From Phylloscopus collybita (Eukaryota; Chordata; Aves; Passeriformes; Phylloscopidae): a stretch of DNA of 64,000 nucleotides. Made by a program: the position numbers and the translations under genes. Of the stretch, positions 47,366 through 58,302 are shown one piece after another. Under the pieces are notes generated by a model. It did no database searches. It was not told the DNA's origin and saw only the letters and a list, made by a program, of their open reading frames with translations. The stretch lies in contig JAJNNQ010000045.1 of assembly GCA_027886175.1 (NCBI GenBank), forward strand, positions 1,231,001 through 1,295,000, read 5' to 3'. Numbering within the stretch: the first letter of the stretch is position 1; the number at the start of each line of letters is the position of its first letter.

Positions 47366-47424
47366 GGCTCCCAGGGCATGGAACAGCCCCAAGGCTGCTG
47401 CTGGACACCACTCCAGGGATGCAA

Positions 47425-47481
47425 GGGGGGATTGCTGGGGTGATGAGCCTTGCGGGTCCCTCCAACTCAGGACGTTCTGTG
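47425..47481 (+). mobile_element. CR1 LINE 3' tail remnant
   Basis: 'gggtgatgagccttgcgg', 'gtccctccaactcaggac' and 'gttctgtgag' correspond to the CR1 terminus. The element lies just after the family-D LTR. It is short and truncated. Confidence 0.65.
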
Positions 47482-50400
47482 AGTTTAGGGGCCCTTCGAG
47501 CTCTCACCATTCACACAATTCATCTCCTCTCAATGGCTGCTTAATGCTTGGATGGGAGGAGAAGGGCAAAGCAAGCAGAAAGCAGCAGGCACATGGAAAC
47601 CTGTAAGAACAGCAGCTTTCCACTGCTGACTACCAGAGATGAATTCTACAACTAATCCCTGAGTGCAACCACAGCTCGCTGTCATTATTTCACGTTTTTA
47701 AAACGTTCAGGAACACTCAGGAATTAAAGTGTAAGTGCAAACTGGTGTCATTCATTTGCAGTTCCCAGAAGATGAGACCTCAGAGCAGGAGCAGTGAAGG
47801 CACAGAACCGCCCCGGTTCTCCTCTCGAACTTCACGGCAGGTTTGAGGAGAAAACAGGAGAAATGCAAAATGAGCATAAGGAGGTCTAGGCTGCAAAGCA
47901 GACATATGCCTGGCTCTCATTAGAGTTCCTGGGAGATGTAAGCAAGCATCTGTCAGGAGAACCAGACCCTGTGAAAAAGGAGGGATATAAAATCCCAGAT
48001 CGCTTCAGAGAGGCAATAAAAACAGTATGGGAAATTTATAACAATCCGGCGTAATTGTTCAAAGGGAACTGCTTCAAGGACTCTTAGGAGGCTTGTAAAG
48101 GTTTTTCGACTGATAAAAAAGGAACAGCGTTTTTAAGATGGGATCATTTAAAGCACAATTCAGCACGGCTTTGCAGGAAAACAGGGCAGGGATGAGTGTG
48201 TGTTTGCTGACCTTCCAATGGAAACGGAAAGCATTCTTGCTAATGAGATGTTATGATATTTATTTTTGCACAAAGCGTTTTCAAACTGAAAAAACCATTC
48301 AATCCCTTTAAAACTCTCTAGCTAAACACTGAAAAGCAAAGTCTGCAGGTCCCACACTGCCAGCTTTGAGTGCAAGGAGATACCAAGTGGCTCCAGCAAT
48401 GACATTTTCAGAGCTTTATGCAAGAAAGGTTTGGCATCTGCACTGATCCAAGTGCTGCAATGAAAGCAGGGTTTGGCATCTTTATAGTCCAGGAATGCTC
48501 CTCTTTGATCACACAGGTGAGGGAAGGCACACTCTGATAGCTGGAGCCAAGGGCTGTGAACGACAGGTGTGCTGTTAAAGCTTAAAGGAATATATTCCAT
48601 TTTTAGTCAGAAGTTACTATAATAATGCTTAACAAAAATGTGGAAATAATCAGTTTTTGCAGAGCCCAGCCCATTCTGAATTCTGCTACATTCTTGGAAA
48701 ATGTATTATCACTTGAAAAGCAGTTTTATAGGTCTGTTTTATAGGTTATATATAAAATACTTCCTAGTTTCTGGAGATTAGAATTTAAGATATTATTTCT
48801 CCCTTGAAAGCATTAATTTTCTTTTGAATAATTTCTTAGGCTATTCAATTGCTTCCAAATTTTCCTCTGTTATTAAAAATACATCATTCAGCCTAATTTC
48901 TGCTTTAATCACAACAGAACCAGGCCAGGTGTCTATGCCTTTATTTGATAAATGTCTTGTTCCCAAATGAGAATATATAAACATTAGCAGAAACCAACGT
49001 AGCAACTGTTCATATTGAAAAAGAAGTAGTAAATATCGTGGGGTAAAATACCCCTCCCTGGGCAGGAACACTAATCCTGAAGGCATAAAACATGCACGGG
49101 GTCTTTCCCAGGATGTTTATTTACTGTAATAGAGTAGTCACGTTTATTTGTTTGTGCCTCCTTTGAATTTCCTGAAATCACTGCTGGAAAACGTTAAAGC
49201 CAAAAAGGTAATTCCAATCAAGCAAGTTTGTCATGCAGGACTCCAAGAAATGGAGCACACCTGTAAATTAGAGCTCCACTCCAGCTTGAGCCACCAAGAG
49301 TAGCATAAACTCCGATTTTCCTCTTTGGCCAACCCACAAACGATGGGGAATCAAGAGAATCCCTCTCTGCAGAACAGCCAGGGCTTCGCAGGGAGGCAAA
49401 AACTTCATTTTCCTGCTGCAAAGGGAGATTTTTATGTGCTGGAAATGTTGGGTTTTAGACAGAACTACTTAAAGTTAGAAACACAGGATGCCAGGGAGAA
49501 GACGCTGAGATCATTAAATCTTTATGGGTACTTTAAATCCTATTGACAAGAAGTGACAGAGATTAAAAGAAAAGGATGGAAATGTGGCAGCCAACAGCCA
49601 TTGTACCACAGATGGAAAGCAGAAAAGGGTCAGAATTATTTGCAAATGTCCCTGGTCATTCCTGGTCTGACTTAACTTGCTGATCTACTTTCTACATTCA
49701 CTGGCAAAAGAAAAGATGATGCATTAAGACAAATAGTCCTTAAGTGATCCATATTTTATCCCAGTTAGCTTTATGCTAATTGATTCTGTACATCCACACT
49801 CACATTCCCCTTCAACCTTCTCCAGGTCTTTCTTCTAATTAATTCCCATTCTTTCCCCAGCAGCACAGAACAACACAAGGTCAGGGACTCTCATCCTGTC
49901 CCCTCCTCATGGCAGGGTCCCCACTGAACTCAGGGCTGATGGATTTTGAAATCCTTCAAGGTAATAAATCCTACAACCTCTCTGGGCTTCCTCTTCCATC
50001 TTTCCACTCCTCCAGGCCACACAAGCCAGGGGTGCCCTGTTTTCACCACAGAGACTGTTGCACAGGAGAAGAACTTTTCCCATTTTTTTTTCCCTCACAG
50101 AGGCTGTTGCACAGAAAAAGATCTTTCTGAACTCTCCAGCAACAGCCATGCTTTCTTACCTCTCCCAGTTTTTTGCTTTAATTCCTACAGTGAGTGTGAA
50201 GACACAGCAGTGCAGGTGAATCAGGAAAACCTAGTGACACCACACTCAGGAAATCCTGATGGGGACTCTCAGTCCCCTGACACATCCAGAACACAGCTGC
50301 ATTTGGATTTGAAAAACTTGGAAACCTCCTGAAGCAACATTGTAGAGAAATAAATTCCTTGCCTGCTTACGAGAGGTCTGATCATGGACTGTGTTTGAAA

Positions 50401-51639
50401 AGTGAGTGCTGAGGTTGAGATCAGCTTTTTGACTCTCTGGATGAATCACTGTGCTGTCCATTTCTGAAATGAAATCAAGCAGTAGCACATCAGTGCCGTC
50501 TCCCAGACATGAACTGAAATATTTGAGTATCCCTGGGAAGGCAATTTTTTCTTGACTCAACACTTGGCCATCTAACCTTGAAATGCTAGATGCTGTAAAT
50601 ATGATATAGTGCTGCTATAAAAGTGGGGGAAAGTGTCTGAAACTCCAAATGAGAAGGCAGTGGGAGGAGGATTTCCCCCCACCTGATTGCTATATCATCC
50701 TGATACTTAAAAATGAAATCCCAAAGCCTGATCTTGCACTACAGAAGGAGCCATTTGTCCCTATTGGAAGCTGCCTGGGTTGATGTATGATGCTATTCTC
50801 CCAGTCACAGCACATTTCACATCCCCTCTGCCTGCCTGTGAGAGCTCAAATGGAAACTGGCTGCCATCAGTGGCCATCCCGTGGATTGTGGGAGCCTTTG
50901 GAGAAACTGAGGTGTTTTACAAAGCACATCTGAGACAAGCAGAAATTCATCAGTTTGGGATTCTTCGTTCATTTGGTCCCACCAGGGGATTGTAATCGAT
51001 GCCCCCAGTGCTGGTCCTGCTCACAGCTCCCTGCCAGCACTGAGAAACTGGTGCAGCTCCTGCCCTGAGCCTTCCTCCCCTTGCTGAGGGCTCAGTGCTC
51101 GAACAAGAGATGTGTGAAATCAGGAAACAGCCAGTGGTGCTGGGCTTGTTGCACTCCTGACATTTCAAGTCTTTGAGGCAGAAATGGCCACATTTCTGTA
51201 AATGCAGGGTGTTGATTTTCTGTGTCTTTCAAGAGCATCTTCAAAAGAAATCGTGGTTAGGACGTTTTCCCTTAAAGCCTCTACAAAACCCTTAAAGTAA
51301 GTCCTTAAAAGTATCTCGTCAATCATTCTGCATTCCCCTGACTAAATATTAGCATTACATCCACAAAATGAGTTTGTTTCACGTGACAGAAACAGATTTT
51401 CATGGGATTTTTGGTTTTTAGCATTAGAGTGAGTGATGAAGGAGTTTGTGCTGAGCTATTAACTAGTACACCTGATGTCCTCAGAGTGTCAGAATTCTCA
51501 AGGTAATGTCCTTTATACACATAAAACTGCATCTCCCCAACAGCATCTTCTAAAAAACTACCAGATTTTTTGCTTGCTTATCAGTGGGTTTAGAATTTGG
51601 CCTGAACTTCTGGCTTTCAAAGGAGAGGTCCCAACTGAG
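47482..51639. other. Non-coding stretch, no gene recognised
   Basis: About 4.2 kb of unique sequence, with AT-rich parts at 48600-49000. A tiny exon-like segment is listed separately at 50191-50215. No repeats are recognised. Confidence 0.5.
50191..50215 (+). other. Weak candidate 25-bp microexon
   Basis: Preceded by a good polypyrimidine tract and acceptor ('ttttttgctttaattcctac' then 'ag', with a branch-like 'tttaat') and followed by 'cag|gtgaat'. Microexons of this size exist in vertebrate neural genes, but no gene context is visible, so chance is the simpler explanation. Confidence 0.12.
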
Positions 51640-51683
51640 AGGAGCTGAGGTCCCTCCCAACCCAAGGCATTCTGTGATTATCT
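51640..51683 (+). mobile_element. CR1 LINE 3' tail remnant
   Basis: 'gaggtccctcccaaccc', 'aaggcattctgtgatt' and 'atctgattt' match the last bases of CR1. Very short. Confidence 0.7.
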
Positions 51684-54600
51684 GATTTAATCTCTGGAGT
51701 TGTGCTCCAGTGCTGAGATCCATAAACAGGCACAAGTGACTGTGTGCTGCTCGATCCAGCCCTTGAATAGGAATTTTCATGCTGCATCCAAATCTAAAGC
51801 AAAACTGCTTAACCTCTGATTTTACCACCTGACCTTCAAAGCTGATAAAAGCATATTTTTCCCCTTGAAAAGGAATAAAGCCATTAGGGAGCCAGGAAAT
51901 GCTTTATCTCCATCTCAGGACTCTCATCCAAAAGCCTGCATTACATTTTCCCTTCTCCTTGTGCCAGTTTGGTAATGTGATTAAGGGATGGTATCACTGG
52001 CTCAAGTGTGGCCACAACACAAAACAGCAGAGACTGGTCCTGCCTTCCAAAAGGAGAAAATCCATGTGTGAGATGTATAAATGAGATGACATTGACCTGA
52101 AGACTCAAAGAGACATTTTGCAGAGATTTTGCCAGCATAATTGCATTGAAGTAACAAGGGCTGGATTTCTTTCATGCACAAGGATCAGTACAATTCTCTT
52201 ACAGACTGTTTTACACAGAAATACACACAGCACACACTGCTGGCCAGTGACCTCAGGGCCAAATTCCATCTGCACAGAGGTGTCCTCCCCCTCACTCTGG
52301 GTCTCTGTTAAACATGAAATGGGGCAGATTTGGTTGAAGGGTTTGGAAATCCTGTCTCTCTCCCCCAAGGACAGTTGGTTTGCCCTGCACCTGAAGCTGT
52401 TTGTAACAAGAAGTGACTTGGAAAAAGCCTCAGCACAGGAGACTCTCATGGTGTGGGATCAGCAGGAACACAACTGCAGAAATGCTGCTGGCCCCAGGAG
52501 GATGCTTCAAACCACGAAAAGAACTCCCAGCATTTTTAAAGGATATTAAAAAGTAAAAGCTCAGAAATAGAACTTGGTGAGTAATTGATTTGGGGGGTTG
52601 CTGGTCAGACTAAACCACCAACAGAGGTAAAATTATTACTGTCAACATAAAATGGCTTTGGAGGCTGCTATTTACCAGAAGGCAGGAAAAAATGTTACTA
52701 GATGAAATGATTTTTTTTTCATAAATTGAAAGGCTCTGTTTCATTTTCAGGTTGTTCAGCTTTTTCTTAAATTAAAATGTGACATATTAATTTCTTTGGC
52801 TGCCTCAAAGTTGTACTCTTCACTGAACACATCATTTTGCCAAGAATTTCAGCCAAACTCAGCTCCTAATAATCCAGAGCTATAAACACCACAACAATGG
52901 AGTTTTTTCCATTAGTGGAAAGAGAGAGCCATATAGCATTTCATAAGGGCAGAACTGTTTCTAGAATTGCAGCTACAGAAAGGATTTTGAGAAGATAAAA
53001 GATCTGAGGTACCAAATATGACATTAAAACATTACCTCTGAAAAGGAGCAAGAAAGAGTTTTTAATCCACTGTAGACACTGAGGGTTTAGATTGCACTTC
53101 ACCTAAAAATCAGCCTCAATCACAAGAATTGGACATTTTTAAATGCTTAGAGGAAAAACCTCTCTCTGCTGACACTCTCTGTACTTCCATCATACATCAT
53201 TTATCTATTCAAATGGCCCACCCATCTCTCATTATATTCATGAAAATCAGAAAGCAGAGAGAATTCCGACTTTTTTTATTTTTAATTTTCTGTTCTCATT
53301 TATAACTCCAGCCTCCATTTTTCCTTTGCTTCTGTAGTAGACCATGAACTGTCCTAGCAGTGGTATTGCAAAATGATAAATACTTGAAGCTGGCATTATG
53401 TATCAGCCTTTGTTACAAACAGAGGAGTTTTCTGTGATTGTGCAATCCAGTGCTTGCAACCGAGCAGGCAGAGCCATTTGTTCAGTTCAAAGATGTTAAT
53501 AGAATATTCATACCTCATATCTTTTATGTTGATGGAGTATGAACTAATCAAATTTTCATATTATCTGTGCTCTATGAAACAAAACTAGTCTTTAGACACA
53601 TTAATTTCTAGCTGAGACTTTGCCAGTCTGAAAACATCAGATTCACAGGCCAAACGCTTGGGTTGCCAGGATGTAACCCTGAAATGAAGTTCTGATTGTG
53701 GTTTCAGCCACGTTAAAATTGTACATATATATCATACACAACATGAAGCTTTTCTGCTGGATTCACAAGTCACACACCATCCTGCTCTGGCCTCTAAAAG
53801 GCAGCATTTCTTTCCTCTTACTGTTTACACCCCTTGCAGATGGGATTGCTGCTTTGATGATTGAATTATTTTTGTTTACATTTTGATGGCATGACTAATC
53901 ACAGACTGACTGTTGTAGGCTGAATGTTGGCAAAATTCAGCTCAAAATTTTCTTTGGCTGGTCTATAATTAGAAGCACTGATGGTAACGTGCAGGTTGGT
54001 CTCTTCCACATCTGTCACTTCTGCTGTGAATTTCCACTTGCTTCTGTACTTTGGGGTTTTGCTACATTTCAGAGCTTATTCCTACTTTAAAAAATTTTAA
54101 GAAGAGCTTTTCAAGTGACTTCTGGGCAAAGTGAGAATTAGTTCTAGGCAGAGGAACAGCACTGACCATTTGGGGCATGGTACAAAATTCTATTGCTCAC
54201 AAAAGGAGTCTTTCCAATGAGTTAGAAAAAGGCCTGACATTTTTCTATCTTCATCCTCCTGGTAAAGATAGAGAAGCAGGTTTGAGTTCTGAGCTTCCAG
54301 AGCCTTTTACTGTTGCTTCAATAGCAATTCTGCAGGATGTTCAACTCCTTCCCTTAGAGCACCTCTTGCTGAGCTCACAAATCACACCAAGACCTCCCCA
54401 GGTCTCTGAAGGTGTTGCAGCAGTTGAACACCCAGCTGATGTTTAACAAGGATCTAAGAAGATAAGGACACTCATTCTGTGTTGGGTGCCCTATAACCTC
54501 TCTGAATTCAGGCACCTCAAAGGTGACCTTCTGAAAAACTGAACCCTGGTTAGTCATTGAAAGAACCTGCACCTAACAACCCTCCACAGAGAATGACAGC

Positions 54601-55079
54601 TGGAACCACCGTGCACTGTCCAGGGTAAGAACAGGAAAAATGGTTTCAATCATGGAAAAATAAATGTTATCTACATATAAAGTGTGAAATCCTTTAGGAC
54701 CCTGGAAGACTTTGCAAAAGTATCTACAAACTGCAACGTGGGAAAAAGGGGTGAGGGAAAGATGCTCTGGTTCCAGATTCCCTTGAAGCATGTCTGATTT
54801 TAAAAAGGAGATAAATGGGCCTGAAGAATGCTCTGAGGGCTGCTCTGGCTCTGCTTTGCAGTTTCTCAGCTCAGTGGGCAGGGAGGGCCCTGGTTACCTC
54901 TGGGTAAAATGCACAAGTGTCCTCTCTTCCTGTGCTACTCACACCAGAGGTTTTCCAGCATGCTTTCACCCCTTGGGAAGAGGAGCAGGAAGGGGCCCAG
55001 GGTGTGATTTGCTGAGGTTCCTCCTGTGAGTGACACAGTCATTTGTCTCTTCCTCTGAAAATCACTGCCGTGCGTGGGC
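51684..55079. other. Non-coding stretch, no gene recognised
   Basis: About 3.4 kb of unique sequence. 52560-53900 is AT-rich and almost free of open frames. 53460-53600 has a repeat-free, balanced AT-rich look that could be conserved non-coding DNA. Confidence 0.45.
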
Positions 55080-55300
55080 AGCCAATTAAGATGTCAATAA
55101 AAGTAAATACATTTAAAGAGGTCATGGCCCTGCATTATGCAATGAGGAGAAAAAAAAAAAGTTTATATTTGTATCATGCTAATTAAATTGACACGGTTAT
55201 TGCAAATCATTTTGTTTCACCTGGAGCTGTAATTAAGTGACACCACTTAATGAGAAGGAGCCAGTGCTGATTGAACATGCTTCTGTAGTGAAGCTGTCCT
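55080..55300. promoter_or_regulatory. Enhancer-like block with inverted NKX2-type sites
   Basis: ATTAAGTG (55232-55239) and CACTTAAT (55244-55251) form a perfect inverted repeat around ACAC. Each arm contains the NKX2-class homeodomain core (AAGTG). Nearby are 'gccaattaag', 'gctaattaaattg' and 'cctgcattatgcaatg' (homeodomain and C/EBP-like motifs). The block is repeat-free and AT-rich. Regulatory function is inferred from motif architecture alone. Confidence 0.35.
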
Positions 55301-55865
55301 GACAATGAAGGATGTTTCTGTTTACATCTCCCATCATTTCCCATTCCCAAATGCCAATGTCTTTCCAGTGAGGTAAACACCGTTTTTAAAAATAAACAAC
55401 CATTTGTAATTTTGGGCAGCCTTTAACCCAGCTCTTCACTAGCTGTTCTGCATGAGAACAACATTAAATCATTTAAGTACCCTACAGTATTATTTCTCCT
55501 AAAGACAGATTTTGAAAACATTGAAGTAATCAACACAAAATTTGAAGTTTTAATTGTCTTTCCAGCAGGATTTATTTAATCTGGGTAGAGTGGGTTAAAC
55601 TCCGTTCTCTTCCATGCTGATTTTAGCAGGATTATTCCACATTTAGAGCAGATTTGTTCATCGGTTTGGCTGCAGAACTCCTAAAAGAAGTTGGGATGAT
55701 GAGAAACTCCAAACTATTTGTGTGAAGAGTTTATGTAATACAGAGAGGAGCCGGGGAGGTGCTGCCACAGCTCGGTGTCACTTTTGGTTTGAGCTGCAGC
55801 TGCTCACCTGAGCTCAGAACACACCCTGAGCTCACCTGAAGGTGCAGCAGCTCCTGCTGCTTCCT
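55301..55865. other. Non-coding stretch
   Basis: Unique sequence, nothing recognised. Confidence 0.5.
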
Positions 55866-55993
55866 GGGAGTGGCACTGGGAGTGGCACCTGGGACCCAGG
55901 AGTGGCACCTGAGAGTGGCATCTGGGTCCTGGGAGTGACATCTGAGAGTGGCACCTGACCTTGGGAGTGGCACCTGAGAGTGGCACCTGGGGG
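55866..55993. repeat. Minisatellite of gagtggcacctg units
   Basis: Eight related units built on 'gagtggcacctg', alternating a short form (about 14 bp, ending 'ctga') and a long form (about 18 bp, with 'ggacc' or 'ggtcc' inserts). This gives a higher-order period near 32 bp. Units have several substitutions, so it is older than the 51-bp array. The minus-strand frames through it are by-products. Confidence 0.88.
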
Positions 55994-57734
55994 CAGGAGG
56001 GCTGGCAGGGAGGCAGTGCAGGCTTCCAAGGCTGGTGCCAGCAGCAGCCACCCCAACCCTGTGTCCTTAATCCGCACGGCCAAACCTGGCAGAGCTCCTG
56101 TGTTCCGGTTCCTGCTGTGGGCTCTGCAGATCCCATAAATATTTTCCTACCCAGAGCAGCCTGGCCACATTAATTATGATGGGATTGCTTTGCTAGGCAA
56201 ACGGGAGCCCTGCCAGCAGCTCAGGATTTGGCTCTCCGTGCTTGATGCTGAGAACAACTCAAATACGAGATGGAACTTTAATGCCTGCTGGATCTTTCAA
56301 GTGCACCATCAAATCTGGATCTCCAATTTATTTTTTTTTTTTTTTAATGCTTTCAAACTTGAAAGTGAATTCAGTGCTTTTAGAGGAGCAGGATAAATAG
56401 AAATGCTCTGAGCCAGGAACACTGTTGGCAGGGTCTGTGAAAACTCTTTCACCCGTTCCTGTGAGAAAGATGCTATTTTTATCCTGGGCTGTCCTTAAAA
56501 AAAGACCATCCTTCAGGTTTACTGTGTAACACAGTCAGAACAAGACTGGGAAGGGAGTCTGACAGATTTTAAATTATTATGGAAATTGTATTTCCTAAGC
56601 AAAGTCTAGGTATATCTGGAGAGAAGTCAGACTACTGGAAAAGGCTCATTAGAATGTTTCACCCTTTTTATCATCACTCCTGGAGGTAGCTCAGAATCTC
56701 TTAATATCTCTGTGTTAGCAGAGATAAACCTGTCCTCAGCTCAAAGGCCAAGACCCAATACTGACAACATGAAATTTTATGATTGTTACAACATCAAGAT
56801 GTATCTGGAGTGAATGAAGATGACACCCAACCCTAAGCAACCCAAAGAGTGGATTCACTCCTAAGAGGAAAACTGATTCCATTATTCAGTGTAATAAAAA
56901 CCTCCAGCACAGAAATACTTGAGCCATTTGGGACACAGAGCTCATGAGACTTCAAGGTTTGGAGAACCAAAGTCCAGCACCCACCAGGTCTGATACAGAA
57001 AACCAGGTCTGCACACAAAGACTGCGTCTGTGGCAGATGACTGAATCTTTCAGCTTGAGTTTAGCTGTGAAGAAATATTTAAAGAACATATTCCTTCTGG
57101 GTGAAGAAGCCCAGCAGTGGAAGAGATTTTTATCTCAATGTGTGTAAAACACAATCTGTGCATATTTGCTGCCTTATCAGTCACCCAAAATCACAGATAT
57201 AGCCCTGTAAAAAGAACAAAATTAGACTTTAGGACACACAGCACAGCCCTGCCGTGGGTGCACACGTGGTTTAGCTTGACTAAGAGTCATTTAATACCTG
57301 TCAGGAGCCAGAGCAGGGGATTCAGGCACTTCATCACCTGAGGCAGGGCAGAGCTGTCCTGAGAGCTGCCCCTGGCCCCTCATGCTCAGAATTCTGCACC
57401 CATCCATCCATCCTGAGGGGCAGATGTCTGCTCTCTGCAAACCCCTCAGCAAACTGCCCAACAGCCAAACCCCCCTGCTCCTGCTCTCCCTCCCTGGTTT
57501 TTGGGCTGGAGAGGGAAAGGAAACAAAGCCAAGACAACCCTGGCAATCGTCCCCATGCCTGCTGCTGCTAGCTCTTGTTCCCCTGGTAAAAGTATTGCAA
57601 CGTGCATGAAGAGGCAAGAGCAGCACCTGCATGGAGGGGAAGGCAAAAGCTTTGACCCACAAGCCCTAAGCCTGGCCTAAACCTAGTCCCACGTGGTGGA
57701 ACGTGGGCAGAGTGACAGGACTCTGAGCAAGCAG
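55994..57734. other. Non-coding stretch
   Basis: Unique sequence with a T run near 56331-56345. No gene or repeat family is recognised. Confidence 0.5.
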
Positions 57735-57815
57735 GGATGCTGGAAGGTGTCCCTGCCCACAGCAGGGAGCTTCCAAGTCCCTTCCAACCCAAACCAGTCT
57801 GTGATTCCATGATCC
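57735..57815 (+). mobile_element. CR1 LINE 3' end
   Basis: 'ggaaggtgtccctgccc', 'agtcccttccaacccaaacc' and 'tctgtgattccatgatcc' give the CR1 terminus in order, on the plus strand. The body may start near 57700. Confidence 0.85.
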
Positions 57816-58028
57816 AAAAGGGAGCAGTTTGAAGAATAGGTATCAGACTTAAGCACACAAAGACATCAGGAGTCTGGTGCTGCCAAGCCCCCCTCACATA
57901 TATTTGTGTGTATTTGTGCACGAACATTTATTTCAATAAGCAGCAGGGTAAGAAAATACAGGACTCTGCAGCCACTCCCCTGCAGGTGGGAGGCTCTGAC
58001 TGAGTTTTTGAGTGATTCTCAAATCTGA
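57816..58028. other. Non-coding stretch
   Basis: Unique sequence ending in an 8-bp inverted repeat (AATCTGAG at 58023-58030 and CTCAGATT at 58037-58044) that spans the start of the duplicated segment. Confidence 0.55.
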
Positions 58029-58302
58029 GAACATGCTCAGATTGAGTTAAACTCCATTTGTGTTTCTTATTTTTCTATCCTTTTTATGTTTCTGGAAAAG
58101 ACAAATAGAAGGTAAAACCAGTTCTCCATTAAACAAACGCTTGAATACACTTCAGACTGGCAACTGTGAATTTCAGTACAATTGACCAATATTCCTACAT
58201 TTGGAAAGACTCAATTACCACAATCCTCGTGCCTTTTTCCTCCCCTTTTCTCTCACGTTGCTGAATCAGTTGTGTATTTGGTGAAAAGGCAAATCACAGA
58301 GC
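58029..58302 (+). repeat. Direct duplication, copy 1
   Basis: 274 bases that recur at 61276-61552 in the same orientation, 3.25 kb away, with roughly ten differences including a small indel near 58075 and a 3-base indel near 58108. The longest shared part, from about 58113 to 58302, has only three differences. The unit does not resemble CR1, an LTR or a SINE and has no terminal repeats, so a local segmental duplication is likelier than transposition. Confidence 0.93.
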
